Origin: Pseudomonas atagonensis
Lineage (GTDB): Bacteria > Pseudomonadota > Gammaproteobacteria > Pseudomonadales > Pseudomonadaceae
DNA length: 64,000 nucleotides
Direction of reading: 5' to 3'
NCBI RefSeq assembly: GCF_011369485.1
Contig: NZ_VXCA01000025.1
Span: 496,001 to 560,000, forward strand
Positions within the stretch are counted from its first letter, which is position 1. Every line of letters begins with the position of its first letter. The notes under the pieces were generated by a model. It was not told the origin of the DNA, did not search any database, and saw only the letters and a list, made by a program, of their open reading frames with translations. Both the position numbers and the translations under genes were made by a program. Positions 17,758-26,370 of this stretch are shown here, one piece after another.

Positions 17758-18672
17758 ATGACGACCCGCACCGACGCCGTAAAGGCCTATCTGCTCGACC
17801 TGCAAGACCGCATCTGCGCCGTACTCGAACTCGAAGACGGCGGCACGCGCTTCGTCGAAGACGCCTGGACCCGGCCGGCCGGCGGTGGCGGTCGGACCCG
17901 GGTGATCGAGAACGGCACGGTGATTGAAAAGGGCGGCGTCAACTTTTCCCACGTCTTCGGCAGTGGCCTGCCACCGTCCGCCAGCGCCCATCGGCCGGAG
18001 CTGGCCGGGCGTGGTTTCGAAGCCCTTGGCGTGTCGCTGGTGATCCACCCGCACAACCCGCATGTGCCGACGTCCCACGCCAACGTGCGCTTTTTCATCG
18101 CCGAGAAGGAAGGTGAAGAGCCGGTCTGGTGGTTCGGCGGTGGTTTCGACCTGACCCCGTACTACGGCAACGAAGAAGACTGCATCCACTGGCACCGCGT
18201 CGCCGAGCAGGCCTGCGCGCCGTTCGGCCCGGACGTGTACCCGCGCTACAAGGCATGGTGCGACACCTACTTCCACATCAAGCATCGCCACGAGCCGCGC
18301 GGTATCGGTGGCCTGTTCTTCGATGACCTGAATGAGTGGGACTTCGACACCAGTTTCGCCTTCATGCGCGCCATCGGCGATGCCTACATCGACGCGTATC
18401 TGCCGATCGTGCAGCGCCGCAAGCACGATGCGTTCACTGCCAAGCAGCGCGAGTTCCAGGAGTTCCGCCGTGGCCGCTACGTCGAATTCAACCTGGTTTA
18501 CGACCGAGGCACCTTGTTCGGCCTGCAATCGGGCGGGCGCACCGAGTCGATCCTTATGTCGCTGCCTCCGCAAGTGCGCTGGAGCTACGACTGGAAGGCT
18601 GAACCTGGCAGTGAAGAAGCGCGCCTGACCGAGTATTTCCTGCAAGACCGTGACTGGCTGGCCGAGGCCTGA
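17758..18672 (+). CDS. hemF: Oxygen-dependent coproporphyrinogen III oxidase
   Basis: Oxidatively decarboxylates coproporphyrinogen III to protoporphyrinogen IX in aerobic haem synthesis. It has 304 residues, with the family signature around WFGGGFDLTPYY, the conserved His in DCIHWHR and HIKHRHEPRGIGGLFFDD. The ATG at 17758 gives the family N-terminus (MTTRTDAVKAYLLDLQD). It is followed 9 nt later by aroE, so the two probably share a transcript. Confidence 0.97.
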   Translation: MTTRTDAVKAYLLDLQDRICAVLELEDGGTRFVEDAWTRPAGGGGRTRVIENGTVIEKGGVNFSHVFGSGLPPSASAHRPELAGRGFEALGVSLVIHPHNPHVPTSHANVRFFIAEKEGEEPVWWFGGGFDLTPYYGNEEDCIHWHRVAEQACAPFGPDVYPRYKAWCDTYFHIKHRHEPRGIGGLFFDDLNEWDFDTSFAFMRAIGDAYIDAYLPIVQRRKHDAFTAKQREFQEFRRGRYVEFNLVYDRGTLFGLQSGGRTESILMSLPPQVRWSYDWKAEPGSEEARLTEYFLQDRDWLAEA

Positions 18673-18681
18673 GGACATCTG

Positions 18682-19503
18682 ATGGATCGTTACGTCGTTT
18701 TCGGTAATCCGATTGGCCACAGCAAGTCGCCGATGATTCACAAGCTTTTCGCCGAGCAGACTGGCCAGCACCTCGACTACAGCACCTTGTTGGCGCCGCT
18801 CGACGACTTCGTCGGTTGCGCCACGGCGTTTTTCCGGGAAGGTCGCGGCGCCAACGTGACCGTGCCGTTCAAGGAAGACGCCTACCGCCTGGCCAACAGC
18901 CTGACCGCCCGGGCGCAGCGGGCCGGTGCGGTGAATACCTTGAGCAAACTGCCTGACGGCTCGCTGCTCGGCGACAACACCGATGGCGCCGGACTGGTGC
19001 GCGACCTGACGGTAAACGCCGGTTTCAGCCTGACCGGCAAACGCATCCTGTTGCTCGGCGCGGGTGGCGCGGTGCGTGGGGCACTGGAACCGTTGCTCGC
19101 GGAGAAGCCGGCCTCGGTGATCATCGCCAATCGCACGGTGGATAAAGCCGAGCTGCTGGCCGAACTGTTCTGCGACCTGGGGCCGGTGTCGGCCAGCGGT
19201 TTCGACTGGTTGCAGGAGCCGGTGGACTTGATCATCAACGCCACGTCTGCCAGCCTCACGGGCGATGTACCGCCGATTTCGCCGAGCCTGATCGAACCGG
19301 GTAAAACCCTGTGCTACGACATGATGTACGGCAAGGAACCGACGGCGTTCTGTCGTTGGGCCAGTGAGCAGGGTGCGGCGGTGTCGATGGATGGTTTGGG
19401 GATGCTGGCCGAGCAGGCGGCCGAGGCGTTTTACCTGTGGCGCGGAGTGCGTCCGGATACAGCGCCGGTTCTTGCAGAATTGCGTCGTCAGTTGAGCCTT
19501 TAA
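18682..19503 (+). CDS. aroE: Shikimate 5-dehydrogenase
   Basis: Reduces 3-dehydroshikimate to shikimate with NADPH in aromatic amino acid synthesis. It has 273 residues, the shikimate-binding NPIGHSKSPMIH near the N-terminus, the catalytic Lys in VTVPFKEDAY, and the NADP motif LLLGAGGAVRG. It lies directly after hemF, the same pair as in PAO1. Confidence 0.97.
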   Translation: MDRYVVFGNPIGHSKSPMIHKLFAEQTGQHLDYSTLLAPLDDFVGCATAFFREGRGANVTVPFKEDAYRLANSLTARAQRAGAVNTLSKLPDGSLLGDNTDGAGLVRDLTVNAGFSLTGKRILLLGAGGAVRGALEPLLAEKPASVIIANRTVDKAELLAELFCDLGPVSASGFDWLQEPVDLIINATSASLTGDVPPISPSLIEPGKTLCYDMMYGKEPTAFCRWASEQGAAVSMDGLGMLAEQAAEAFYLWRGVRPDTAPVLAELRRQLSL

Positions 19504-19507
19504 AAGC

Positions 19508-19571
19508 TTCGCGAGCAAGCCCGCTCCCACAGGTACAGCGGTGTCCCCGTGGGAGCGGGCTTGCTCGCGAA
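19508..19571. repeat. REPIN, GTGGGAGC class
   Basis: TTCGCGAGCAAGCCCGCTCCCAC and its inverse GTGGGAGCGGGCTTGCTCGCGAA separated by about 18 bp, between the convergent genes aroE and the SulP transporter. Confidence 0.93.
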
Positions 19572-19593
19572 TAGCTACACCGACAATGCCCGA

Positions 19594-21162
19594 TCAGTCC
19601 TCGAACCGGATCGGGCACTTCTCCGGCCCTTCAAGCTTCCTCAATTCCTCGACCACCTGCGGCCGTGCCCGGCGCAGGGTCAGGCTGCGATCCTGGCGCA
19701 ACAAGCGCCGCGCCTCCTGATGCAGCATCTCCACGCCGGAATAGTCGATGAAGTTGATCTGTTGCGCCTCGATCACCACCCGCGCGCCGTGCATCCGTTG
19801 CAGGCGCACTTGCAGGTAGTGGCTGGCGCCGAAAAAAATCGAGCCGCCGACCCGCAGCACATCGTCCTCGCCATCGCGCCAATGCTGCACCCGGGGTTGT
19901 GAAGTGCGCTTGAGGTAGAAAAACAACGACGCCAGCACCCCGGCGTAGATCGCCGTCTGCAACTCCAGCAGCAACGTCGCGAGGCAGGTCAGGCCCATCA
20001 CCACGAACTCGGCACGGCTGACCCGCAGCAACGCGCGAATGCCGCGATGATCCACCAGTCCCCAGGCAATTAAGAGAATGCTGCCGGCCATGGCCGGGAT
20101 CGGAATGTGTGCGATCAGCCCGGCACCGAAGATCGCGAACAACGCCACCCACAACGCCGAAAACACCCCGGCCAGCGGCGAACAGGCCCCGGCCTCGTAG
20201 CTCAGCCCGGAACGGGTGAACGATCCGGCCGACAGCGATCCGGAGAAGAACGCGCCGACGATATTCGACAGACCCTGCGCACGGACTTCCTGATTGGCAT
20301 CGAGTAATTGCTGCGAGCGCGCGGCAATCGAACGGGCAATCGACAGGCTGGTGACCAGCCCGAGCATGCCAACCGCCACGGCGCTGGGCAGCAGGCGCAG
20401 GATCAGATCCAGATCCAGCGGCAAGGCACTGAACGGCGGCAAACGCCCGAAAAAAGCGCTGACCAGATGCACGTGGCCGAACATTGCCGGCCACAGCCAC
20501 ACCAGCAGACTGGCCAACACCAGGGTGATTAACAGGGTCGGCCAGCGTGGCAGCAATTGTTTGAGTACCACGCCCACCACCACCGTCGCGATGCCGAGCA
20601 GCACCGAAGGTTTATCCACTGCCCTGAGGTGTTGCAGCAGATCCATCAGGCTGGCCAGCGCTGTGGCTTTCGCGGGCAGTTCCAGCCCCAGCAAGTTCGG
20701 CAATTGCCCGATGGCAATCACCACCGCCGCGCCGAGGGTGAAACCGAGCACCACGGAATGCGAAACAAAATTCACCAGCGCACCGAAGCGCAGCAGGCCA
20801 AGCAACCACTGAAATATTCCTGCGAGGAAGGTCAACAGCAGAATCAAGGTGATGTAGTCCTGCGATGCAGGGACAGCCAAGGGGCTGACGCTGGCGTACA
20901 AGACAATCGAAATCGCCGCCGTCGGGCCGCAGATCAGGTGCCACGATGAACCCCACAGGCAGGCGATGAGCACCGGAATGATCGCAGCGTAGAGGCCGTA
21001 TTCGGGTGGCAGACCGGCGATCAGCGCGTAGGCAATCGACTGGGGTAACGCGAGAATCGCACCGCTGAGGCCGACGATCAGATCCCGTCCGACGCTGGCG
21101 CGGGTTTGCCGCGGGAGCCAAGTGAGGAAGGGCAGCAGTGAGCGACGACTGGGGAAGGCCAT
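19594..21162 (-). CDS. SulP-family anion transporter with STAS domain
   Basis: Inner-membrane anion permease of 522 residues. About 10-12 hydrophobic segments cover residues 25-420, with the SulP N-terminal signature around GLSGAILALPQSIAYALIAGLPPEYGLYAA. A C-terminal STAS domain (about 435-510) contains NFIDYSGVEML. The substrate is probably sulfate or a related anion. It lies two genes from the choline sulfatase, so uptake of sulfate or choline-O-sulfate is possible; this is inference from context. Confidence 0.93.
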   Translation of the reverse strand: MAFPSRRSLLPFLTWLPRQTRASVGRDLIVGLSGAILALPQSIAYALIAGLPPEYGLYAAIIPVLIACLWGSSWHLICGPTAAISIVLYASVSPLAVPASQDYITLILLLTFLAGIFQWLLGLLRFGALVNFVSHSVVLGFTLGAAVVIAIGQLPNLLGLELPAKATALASLMDLLQHLRAVDKPSVLLGIATVVVGVVLKQLLPRWPTLLITLVLASLLVWLWPAMFGHVHLVSAFFGRLPPFSALPLDLDLILRLLPSAVAVGMLGLVTSLSIARSIAARSQQLLDANQEVRAQGLSNIVGAFFSGSLSAGSFTRSGLSYEAGACSPLAGVFSALWVALFAIFGAGLIAHIPIPAMAGSILLIAWGLVDHRGIRALLRVSRAEFVVMGLTCLATLLLELQTAIYAGVLASLFFYLKRTSQPRVQHWRDGEDDVLRVGGSIFFGASHYLQVRLQRMHGARVVIEAQQINFIDYSGVEMLHQEARRLLRQDRSLTLRRARPQVVEELRKLEGPEKCPIRFED

Positions 21163-21213
21163 GGGTTCTCGCGGTTGGGGTTTTGCACAAGCCTATCAGG
21201 ACACAGCAAGCAT

Positions 21214-21346
21214 TGTGGCGAGGGGATTTATCCCCGTTCGGCTGCGAAGCAGTCGCAAAACCATCGCATTCGGTTTACCTGATACAGCGTGAATACTGGA
21301 TTTGGGGCCGCTTCGCAGCCCAACGGGGATAAATCCCCTCGCCACA
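21214..21346. repeat. Long inverted-repeat element, GTGGCGAGGGG class
   Basis: TGTGGCGAGGGGATTTATCC..CGTTCGGCTGCGAAG on the left and its near-exact inverse on the right, about 133 bp in all. This is a second palindromic family, distinct from the GTGGGAGC units. A related but altered copy is at 32304-32449. Confidence 0.9.
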
Positions 21347-21373
21347 GGGAAGTGCGTCAACAGTTGGATAGCA

Positions 21374-22294
21374 TTACAGCTTGGCTTTTACTGCCGCCAA
21401 CGCATCCTGCCCGTCAGCCGTCTTCACGCCATCCAGCCACTTGTCCAGCACCGCCGGATTCGCCTTGATCCACGCCTTCACCGCCTCCGCATTGCTGACC
21501 TTCTTGTTCACCACCTCGGCCATGATGCTGTTCTCCATCTCCTGAGTGAACGAAAGGTTGGTCAACAATTTACCCACGTTCGGGCACGCCTCGGCGTAAC
21601 CCTTGCGGGTCAGGGTGTAGACGCTGCCGGTGTCGCCGAAGTATTTCTCGCCACCCTTCAGGTAATGCATTTTCAGCTGCACGTTCATCGGGTGCGGCGT
21701 CCAGCCGAGGAAGGTGACGAATTTCTGTTTCTTCACCGCCCGCGATACCTCGGCGAGCATCGCCTGTTCGCTGGACTCGATCAGTTTCCACTGACCCATG
21801 TCGAAGTCGTTTTTCTTGATGATTTCCTGCAAGGAGATGTTCGCCGGTGCACCCGAGCCGATGCCGTAGATCTTGCGCTCGAACTTGTCGGCGTATTTGT
21901 TCAGGTCGGCAAAGTCATGCACGCCTGCATCCCACACGTAATCCGGCACCGCCAGAGTGAATTCGGTGCCGTCGAGGTTTTTCGCCAGTTGCGTGACATC
22001 ACCGGTGGCGACGAACTTGTCGTAGAAGCCTTGTTGCGCCGGCATCCAGTTGCCGAGGAACACATCGACCTGACCGTCCTTCAAACCCCCGAAGGTGATC
22101 GGCACCGCGAGGGTGTCGACCTTGGCCTTGTAGCCCATGCCGTCCAGCAGAAACCCGGCAATGGCGTTGGTCGCGGCAATGTCGCTCCAGCCGGGGTCGG
22201 CCATTTTCACGGTCTCGCAGCTTTGCTCGGCGAACGCCGAAGCACTGCCCAGAGCCAGCAGGCTGACCGTCAGAACTGTGGATAACTTGCGCAT
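21374..22294 (-). CDS. choX: Choline/betaine ABC transporter substrate-binding protein
   Basis: Periplasmic binding protein for choline, of the ChoX/ProX type. It has 306 residues. The signal peptide (1-22) ends ASAFA. The mature protein begins EQSCETVKMADPGWSDIAATN, and FLGNWMPAQQGFYDK and FLGWTPHPMNV supply Trp residues of the aromatic cage. The start ATG is at 22294. No ABC permease or ATPase gene is adjacent, so it probably feeds a transporter encoded elsewhere. It lies 16 nt after betC in the same direction, suggesting an operon for choline sulfate use. Confidence 0.92.
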   Translation of the reverse strand: MRKLSTVLTVSLLALGSASAFAEQSCETVKMADPGWSDIAATNAIAGFLLDGMGYKAKVDTLAVPITFGGLKDGQVDVFLGNWMPAQQGFYDKFVATGDVTQLAKNLDGTEFTLAVPDYVWDAGVHDFADLNKYADKFERKIYGIGSGAPANISLQEIIKKNDFDMGQWKLIESSEQAMLAEVSRAVKKQKFVTFLGWTPHPMNVQLKMHYLKGGEKYFGDTGSVYTLTRKGYAEACPNVGKLLTNLSFTQEMENSIMAEVVNKKVSNAEAVKAWIKANPAVLDKWLDGVKTADGQDALAAVKAKL

Positions 22295-22310
22295 GGACTT
22301 CCCCTTAACA

Positions 22311-23825
22311 TTATTGGTTTTGGCAGGGTTGTGGATAACGGGCCTTGCGTTCCAGATCATCGAGGTCGATGTGGTTGCGCATGTACTGCTGACTGGCGTC
22401 CACCAGCGGCTGGTGATCCCAGCTCTTCAGCTTGCCGATCGTTAACGCGTCGGCGACAAAACGACGGCGGCGCTGGCTGGCCAACACATCGCGGTGGATC
22501 GCCGGAATATCCCACTTGGCCCGTGCTTCGGCGAGAAAATCGGCAAATAGTTGGCGATGTTGTGGCGATTGGCTGAGTTCTTCCAGTTCTCGCGGATCGT
22601 TGGCTACGTCAAAGAGCAGACAAGGGTCGCTTTCACTGTAGATAAATTTGAAGACGCCGCGACGGATCATCATCAACGGGCTGATCGTGCCCTCGGCCAT
22701 GTATTCGCCGAAGACCTCGTCGTGGCCGCCCTGCCCTTGCAGATGCGGCACCAGGGAACGGCCATCCAGCGGCAGGCCTGGCTCCAGGGTGCCGCCGGCC
22801 AGTTCGACGAAAGTGGGCAACAGGTCGGCGGTGGACACAGCCGCGCTGACCCTGTTCGCACTGAATTGCCCCGGCGCACTGATCAGCAGCGGCACGCGGG
22901 CAGCCATTTCAAACCAGTGCATTTTGTACCAGAGTCCTTTCTCGCCGAGCATGTCGCCGTGGTCGCCGGAGAACACGATGATGGTGTCGTCGATGAGTCC
23001 GGTTTCTTCGAGGGTTTGCAGGAGTTTGCCGACGTTGGCGTCGATATAACTACATGCTCCGAAGTACGCGCGGCGCGCATCACGGATCTTATCCACAGGC
23101 AGCGGCTTGTCCCACAGGTCGTAGACCTTTAGCAGGCGCTGCGAGTGTGGATCGAGTTCGTGTTGATCCGGGGTTGTCGGAAGCGGGATATCGGCATCGT
23201 CGTACAGATCCCAAAAGGCCTTGGGAATCGTGTACGGATCGTGCGGATGCGTCATCGACACGGTCAGGCAAAACGGCTGATCGCCGTCCTCGCGGATGTG
23301 ATCGAACAGGTATTGCTGCGCTTTGAACACCACTTCTTCGTCGAAATCGAGCTGATTGGTGCGCACGCATGGCCCGGCTTGCAGCACCGAAGACATGTTG
23401 TGATACCAGGTCGGCCGCACATCGGGCTCATCCCAGTTCACCGCCCAACCGTAGTCGGCGGGATAGATGTCACTGGTCAGGCGTTCTTCATAGCCGTGCA
23501 ACTGGTCCGGGCCGCAGAAATGCATCTTGCCCGACAGTGCGGTGCGGTAGCCGAGGCGCCGCAAGTAATGGGCGTAGGTCGGAATATCGGCGGGGAAATC
23601 CGCAGCGTTATCGTAGGCGCCGATCTTGCTCGGCAACTGGCCGCTGACCAGGGTGAAACGCGACGGTGCGCACAACGGGCTGTTGCAGTAAGCGGCGTCG
23701 AACACTACGCCTTGGGCGGCGAGGCGGCTGAGATTCGGCAGTTTGATCGGCGACGGGCCGTAGAGCGGCAACATTGGCGCGGCCATCTGATCGGCCATGA
23801 TGAAAAGAATATTCTTGCGCTTCAT
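22311..23825 (-). CDS. betC: Choline-sulfatase
   Basis: Hydrolyses choline-O-sulfate to choline and sulfate. It has 504 residues. The sulfatase formylglycine site is Cys52 in CAPSR, the metal site near the N-terminus is in FIMADQM, and HPHDPY and FSGDHGDMLGE are family motifs. The ATG at 23825 was chosen over an upstream in-frame start because the protein then begins directly with the strand holding the metal ligands. It is divergent from a LysR regulator, the arrangement known for betC genes. Formylglycine maturation would need an enzyme outside this window. Confidence 0.95.
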   Translation of the reverse strand: MKRKNILFIMADQMAAPMLPLYGPSPIKLPNLSRLAAQGVVFDAAYCNSPLCAPSRFTLVSGQLPSKIGAYDNAADFPADIPTYAHYLRRLGYRTALSGKMHFCGPDQLHGYEERLTSDIYPADYGWAVNWDEPDVRPTWYHNMSSVLQAGPCVRTNQLDFDEEVVFKAQQYLFDHIREDGDQPFCLTVSMTHPHDPYTIPKAFWDLYDDADIPLPTTPDQHELDPHSQRLLKVYDLWDKPLPVDKIRDARRAYFGACSYIDANVGKLLQTLEETGLIDDTIIVFSGDHGDMLGEKGLWYKMHWFEMAARVPLLISAPGQFSANRVSAAVSTADLLPTFVELAGGTLEPGLPLDGRSLVPHLQGQGGHDEVFGEYMAEGTISPLMMIRRGVFKFIYSESDPCLLFDVANDPRELEELSQSPQHRQLFADFLAEARAKWDIPAIHRDVLASQRRRRFVADALTIGKLKSWDHQPLVDASQQYMRNHIDLDDLERKARYPQPCQNQ

Positions 23826-23874
23826 GTGATCGCGGCATTCCATAGTGAATATTTATGCGACATTGCTGCGATCG

Positions 23875-23891
23875 AGCATGGAGTCCATGCT
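23875..23891. promoter_or_regulatory. Perfect dyad in betC/LysR intergenic region
   Basis: AGCATGGA-g-TCCATGCT, 8-bp arms with a 1-bp centre, 50 bp upstream of the betC start and 49 bp upstream of the LysR start. It is a candidate operator for the divergent pair. Confidence 0.55.
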
Positions 23892-23893
23892 GT

Positions 23894-23916
23894 GTCCGGT
23901 AAAGCCCGCGCCGGAC
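23894..23916. promoter_or_regulatory. LysR-type spaced dyad (6-N11-6) next to LysR start
   Basis: GTCCGG-N11-CCGGAC. The spacing is in the range seen for LysR-family recognition sites, and it lies 23 bp before the regulator start, consistent with autorepression. Confidence 0.45.
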
Positions 23917-23939
23917 AATGACTAGGATAAGCACAGCTT

Positions 23940-24890
23940 ATGTATGAAGCCCTGGGTGACCTGTCGCTCGACTTGCTTCGCGCCTTCGAGGCTGCCGCCC
24001 GCCATCGCAGTTTCACTGCGGCGGCGGTGGAGCTTGGCACCACGCAACCGGCGATCAGTCAGCAGATCAAACGGCTGGAGGAACAGCTCGGCACGCGCCT
24101 GTTTGATCGCATCTACAGGGGCATTGAGCTGACTGAGGTCGGCGTCATCCTGTTCGAGCAAGTTACGCTTGGTTTGCAGAATATCGACGCAGGATTGAGC
24201 GCGATCAGCGCGCAACAGCAGCATGAAGTGCTGCAAGTCGCCACCGATTTCGCCTTCGCCGCCTATTGGCTGATGCCGCGCCTGCACCGTTTTCACGAAG
24301 CCAATCCGCAGGTCGATGTCAGCCTGGTCACCAGTGAGCGCAATCACAACATGCTGCGCACTGACATTGACGTGGCCATCCTGTTCGGCGACGGGCGTTT
24401 CAAACAAGGCGAAAGCCATTGGCTGTTCAGCGAAGAAGTGTTCCCGGTGTGCAGCCCGCAACTGCTCAAAAATCGCTCAGCGCCCCTGCCTGCTCAGGCC
24501 TTGCTGGAGTTTCCGTTGCTGCATCTGCGTGGTGAGAACAGCAGCAACTGGTTCGACTGGAGCGGCTTGTTCCGCGAACTGGGCATCACCACCCCGCCAG
24601 CTCCGGGACAATTGCGCTTCGACAATTACACGCTGTTGATTCAAGCGGCGATTGGCGGTCAGGGCGTGGCGATTGGCTGGCGGCACCTTGTGGATAACTT
24701 GTTGAGCCAGGGTTTGTTATGTCGGCCCATTGCCGAAACCACCCTGTCACGCCTCGGTTATTACGTGGTGCTGCCGCAACGCAAACGGCGCGGTGCACTG
24801 ATTCAGCAGTTCGTCGATTGGTTGATGGCGGAACAGGCCGGCAGCGCCGAATCCCTTGCCGGGCTGCCGTTACCATCGATTGCGCTGTGA
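23940..24890 (+). CDS. LysR-family regulator of choline sulfate utilisation
   Basis: Transcription factor of 316 residues. The N-terminal helix-turn-helix is at about 10-65 (LDLLRAFEAAARHRSFTAAA, QPAISQQIKRLEEQLG) and a GcvA-like effector domain follows. It is divergent from betC with a 114-bp gap carrying two dyads. In PAO1 the equivalent gene (PA0032) sits in the same place beside betC. The effector (choline sulfate or choline) is inference. Confidence 0.92.
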   Translation: MYEALGDLSLDLLRAFEAAARHRSFTAAAVELGTTQPAISQQIKRLEEQLGTRLFDRIYRGIELTEVGVILFEQVTLGLQNIDAGLSAISAQQQHEVLQVATDFAFAAYWLMPRLHRFHEANPQVDVSLVTSERNHNMLRTDIDVAILFGDGRFKQGESHWLFSEEVFPVCSPQLLKNRSAPLPAQALLEFPLLHLRGENSSNWFDWSGLFRELGITTPPAPGQLRFDNYTLLIQAAIGGQGVAIGWRHLVDNLLSQGLLCRPIAETTLSRLGYYVVLPQRKRRGALIQQFVDWLMAEQAGSAESLAGLPLPSIAL

Positions 24891-24894
24891 GCGC

Positions 24895-25557
24895 TCAGTC
24901 GCCTGCGGCGACAAAATTCACGTGTTCACCGACATGCAGATTCAAGCGCAGCTCATCGGCAATCCCCACCGCCACGCGATTCAAGCGCTCCAGCGGTTCG
25001 GCCAGACCCGGTTCGAGCGTGTTGCCGACCTGGCTGAAATGTTCAATGGTCAAACCGGCAACCCCGCGCGGTGCGTTGACCAGCGTCCAGTGCAACGGAC
25101 TGCTTTGCAGGGCTTCGCGAATTTCCTCGGCGGCGTGGCGTTGCAGGCGATCTTCCACATCCGGCTCGTCGAGCACGGCAAAATCACCGACCAGAAACAA
25201 CCGCGAGACGTTGGCTGCCTGCAGACCATCGACCAATGAATCGACCGCCAGCACCTGCTCGACCGGCCCGAGCAACACCGAACGTTCGACATGATCGCTG
25301 CTGAAGGGCAAGCCCGGCGCGTCGAGCAGGCAGATCACCGCCGAACTGCCGGCTACGCTTTGATTGACCCGCTCGGAGTCGAACAGGTCGCCGCTTTTGG
25401 TGCGCAGGCCCGGACGCGGGGCGAGCACATTCAAATCATCCAGTATCGCGATCACTTCGTGCTGACGGCGCAACAGTTCAGCCATCAACGCGCTGCCCAG
25501 GCTACTCATGGCACCATAGAGCACCACTTTTACCGCCGGGGTTTCGGCATTTTTCAT
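24895..25557 (-). CDS. NmrA/SDR-like NAD(P)-binding protein
   Basis: A 220-residue atypical short-chain dehydrogenase fold with the N-terminal dinucleotide motif VVLYGAMSSLGSALMAELLRR. I see no clear YxxxK catalytic pair, so it may be a redox sensor or isomerase-like protein rather than a classical dehydrogenase. The ATG at 25557 has AGGGCT upstream. It converges with the LysR gene and is divergent from the DOPA-dioxygenase-like gene. Confidence 0.8.
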   Translation of the reverse strand: MKNAETPAVKVVLYGAMSSLGSALMAELLRRQHEVIAILDDLNVLAPRPGLRTKSGDLFDSERVNQSVAGSSAVICLLDAPGLPFSSDHVERSVLLGPVEQVLAVDSLVDGLQAANVSRLFLVGDFAVLDEPDVEDRLQRHAAEEIREALQSSPLHWTLVNAPRGVAGLTIEHFSQVGNTLEPGLAEPLERLNRVAVGIADELRLNLHVGEHVNFVAAGD

Positions 25558-25640
25558 GGCTGAGCCCTTTTGTTTTCCCTTGTATGGCGTGTGACATACG
25601 GGCAACGCCGAGGGTTCGAACCGATTTTCGAGGCTTTCAG

Positions 25641-25967
25641 ATGCAAGCGATCAAGGGCTATCACGCCCACGTTTATTTCGATGCCGGCACCATTGAACAG
25701 GCGCGGGCCTTGTGTGAGCAGGCCGCACAATTGTTTCCGTTGAAGATGGGCCGCGTTCATGAGCGCCCGGTCGGCCCGCACCCGGACTGGAGCTGCCAAT
25801 TGGCCTTCGGCCCGGAGCTGATCGGCGACGTGTTGCCGTGGCTGGCGCTCAATCGCAACGGCCTGGTAGTGTTTCTGCACCCGGACACGGGCGATGACTT
25901 GCTCGACCACACCGAGCACGCGATCTGGATGGGCGCGATGCGGCCGCTGGATTTGTCTATTTTTTGA
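25641..25967 (+). CDS. DOPA 4,5-dioxygenase family protein
   Basis: A 108-residue protein with the family's His residues: GYHAHVYFDA at the N-terminus, VGPHPDWSCQ in the middle and LLDHTEHAIWMG near the C-terminus. Fungal members open the DOPA ring; most bacterial members have no known substrate. It converges with the GFA gene and the stops are about 1 nt apart. Confidence 0.88.
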   Translation: MQAIKGYHAHVYFDAGTIEQARALCEQAAQLFPLKMGRVHERPVGPHPDWSCQLAFGPELIGDVLPWLALNRNGLVVFLHPDTGDDLLDHTEHAIWMGAMRPLDLSIF

Positions 25968-25968
25968 T

Positions 25969-26370
25969 CTAAAGAGTCTCTTCGGGCTCGCCCGGCAGAT
26001 GCTCGTCCAGATGCAGCCAGGGCAACTGGCTGTCGGTCCAGATGTGCCGCTCGGCCGACGCCTGTTCTGGCTGATCGAGCGTGGCAATGGTCACATCGAT
26101 GCTCTCAGGGCTGAGCAACGTTATCAGCGCCAGTTGCGCGCCGCAGCGCGGGCAGAAGAACCGTGCGCAACTGCTCGACGAGTCATAGCGCGACGGTGTG
26201 CCCGCCAGCCACTGGAAATTCGCCGCCGGCACGGTGATCCATGTGGTGACGATACCGCCGCTGACCTTGCGACAGATCGAACAATGGCAGTGCGCGATGT
26301 CCTGCAATGCACCGCTGAACTGATAACGAATGTGTCCGCAATGGCAGCCGCCGCTGTGCAATTCGCTCAT
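25969..26370 (-). CDS. GFA-family (CENP-V/GFA) zinc protein
   Basis: A 133-residue protein with the full zinc-binding set of the glutathione-dependent formaldehyde-activating family: GGCHCG (9-11 region), HCHCSICRK and FFCPRCGAQL. Most family members are annotated S-(hydroxymethyl)glutathione synthase, but that role is doubtful outside a few species. No formaldehyde-pathway neighbours are present, so I name only the fold. Confidence 0.88.
   Translation of the reverse strand: MSELHSGGCHCGHIRYQFSGALQDIAHCHCSICRKVSGGIVTTWITVPAANFQWLAGTPSRYDSSSSCARFFCPRCGAQLALITLLSPESIDVTIATLDQPEQASAERHIWTDSQLPWLHLDEHLPGEPEETL

Noticed and set aside
17701..19530. A 609-codon open frame opposite hemF and aroE
   Set aside because: Both hemF and aroE are complete and recognisable on the plus strand.
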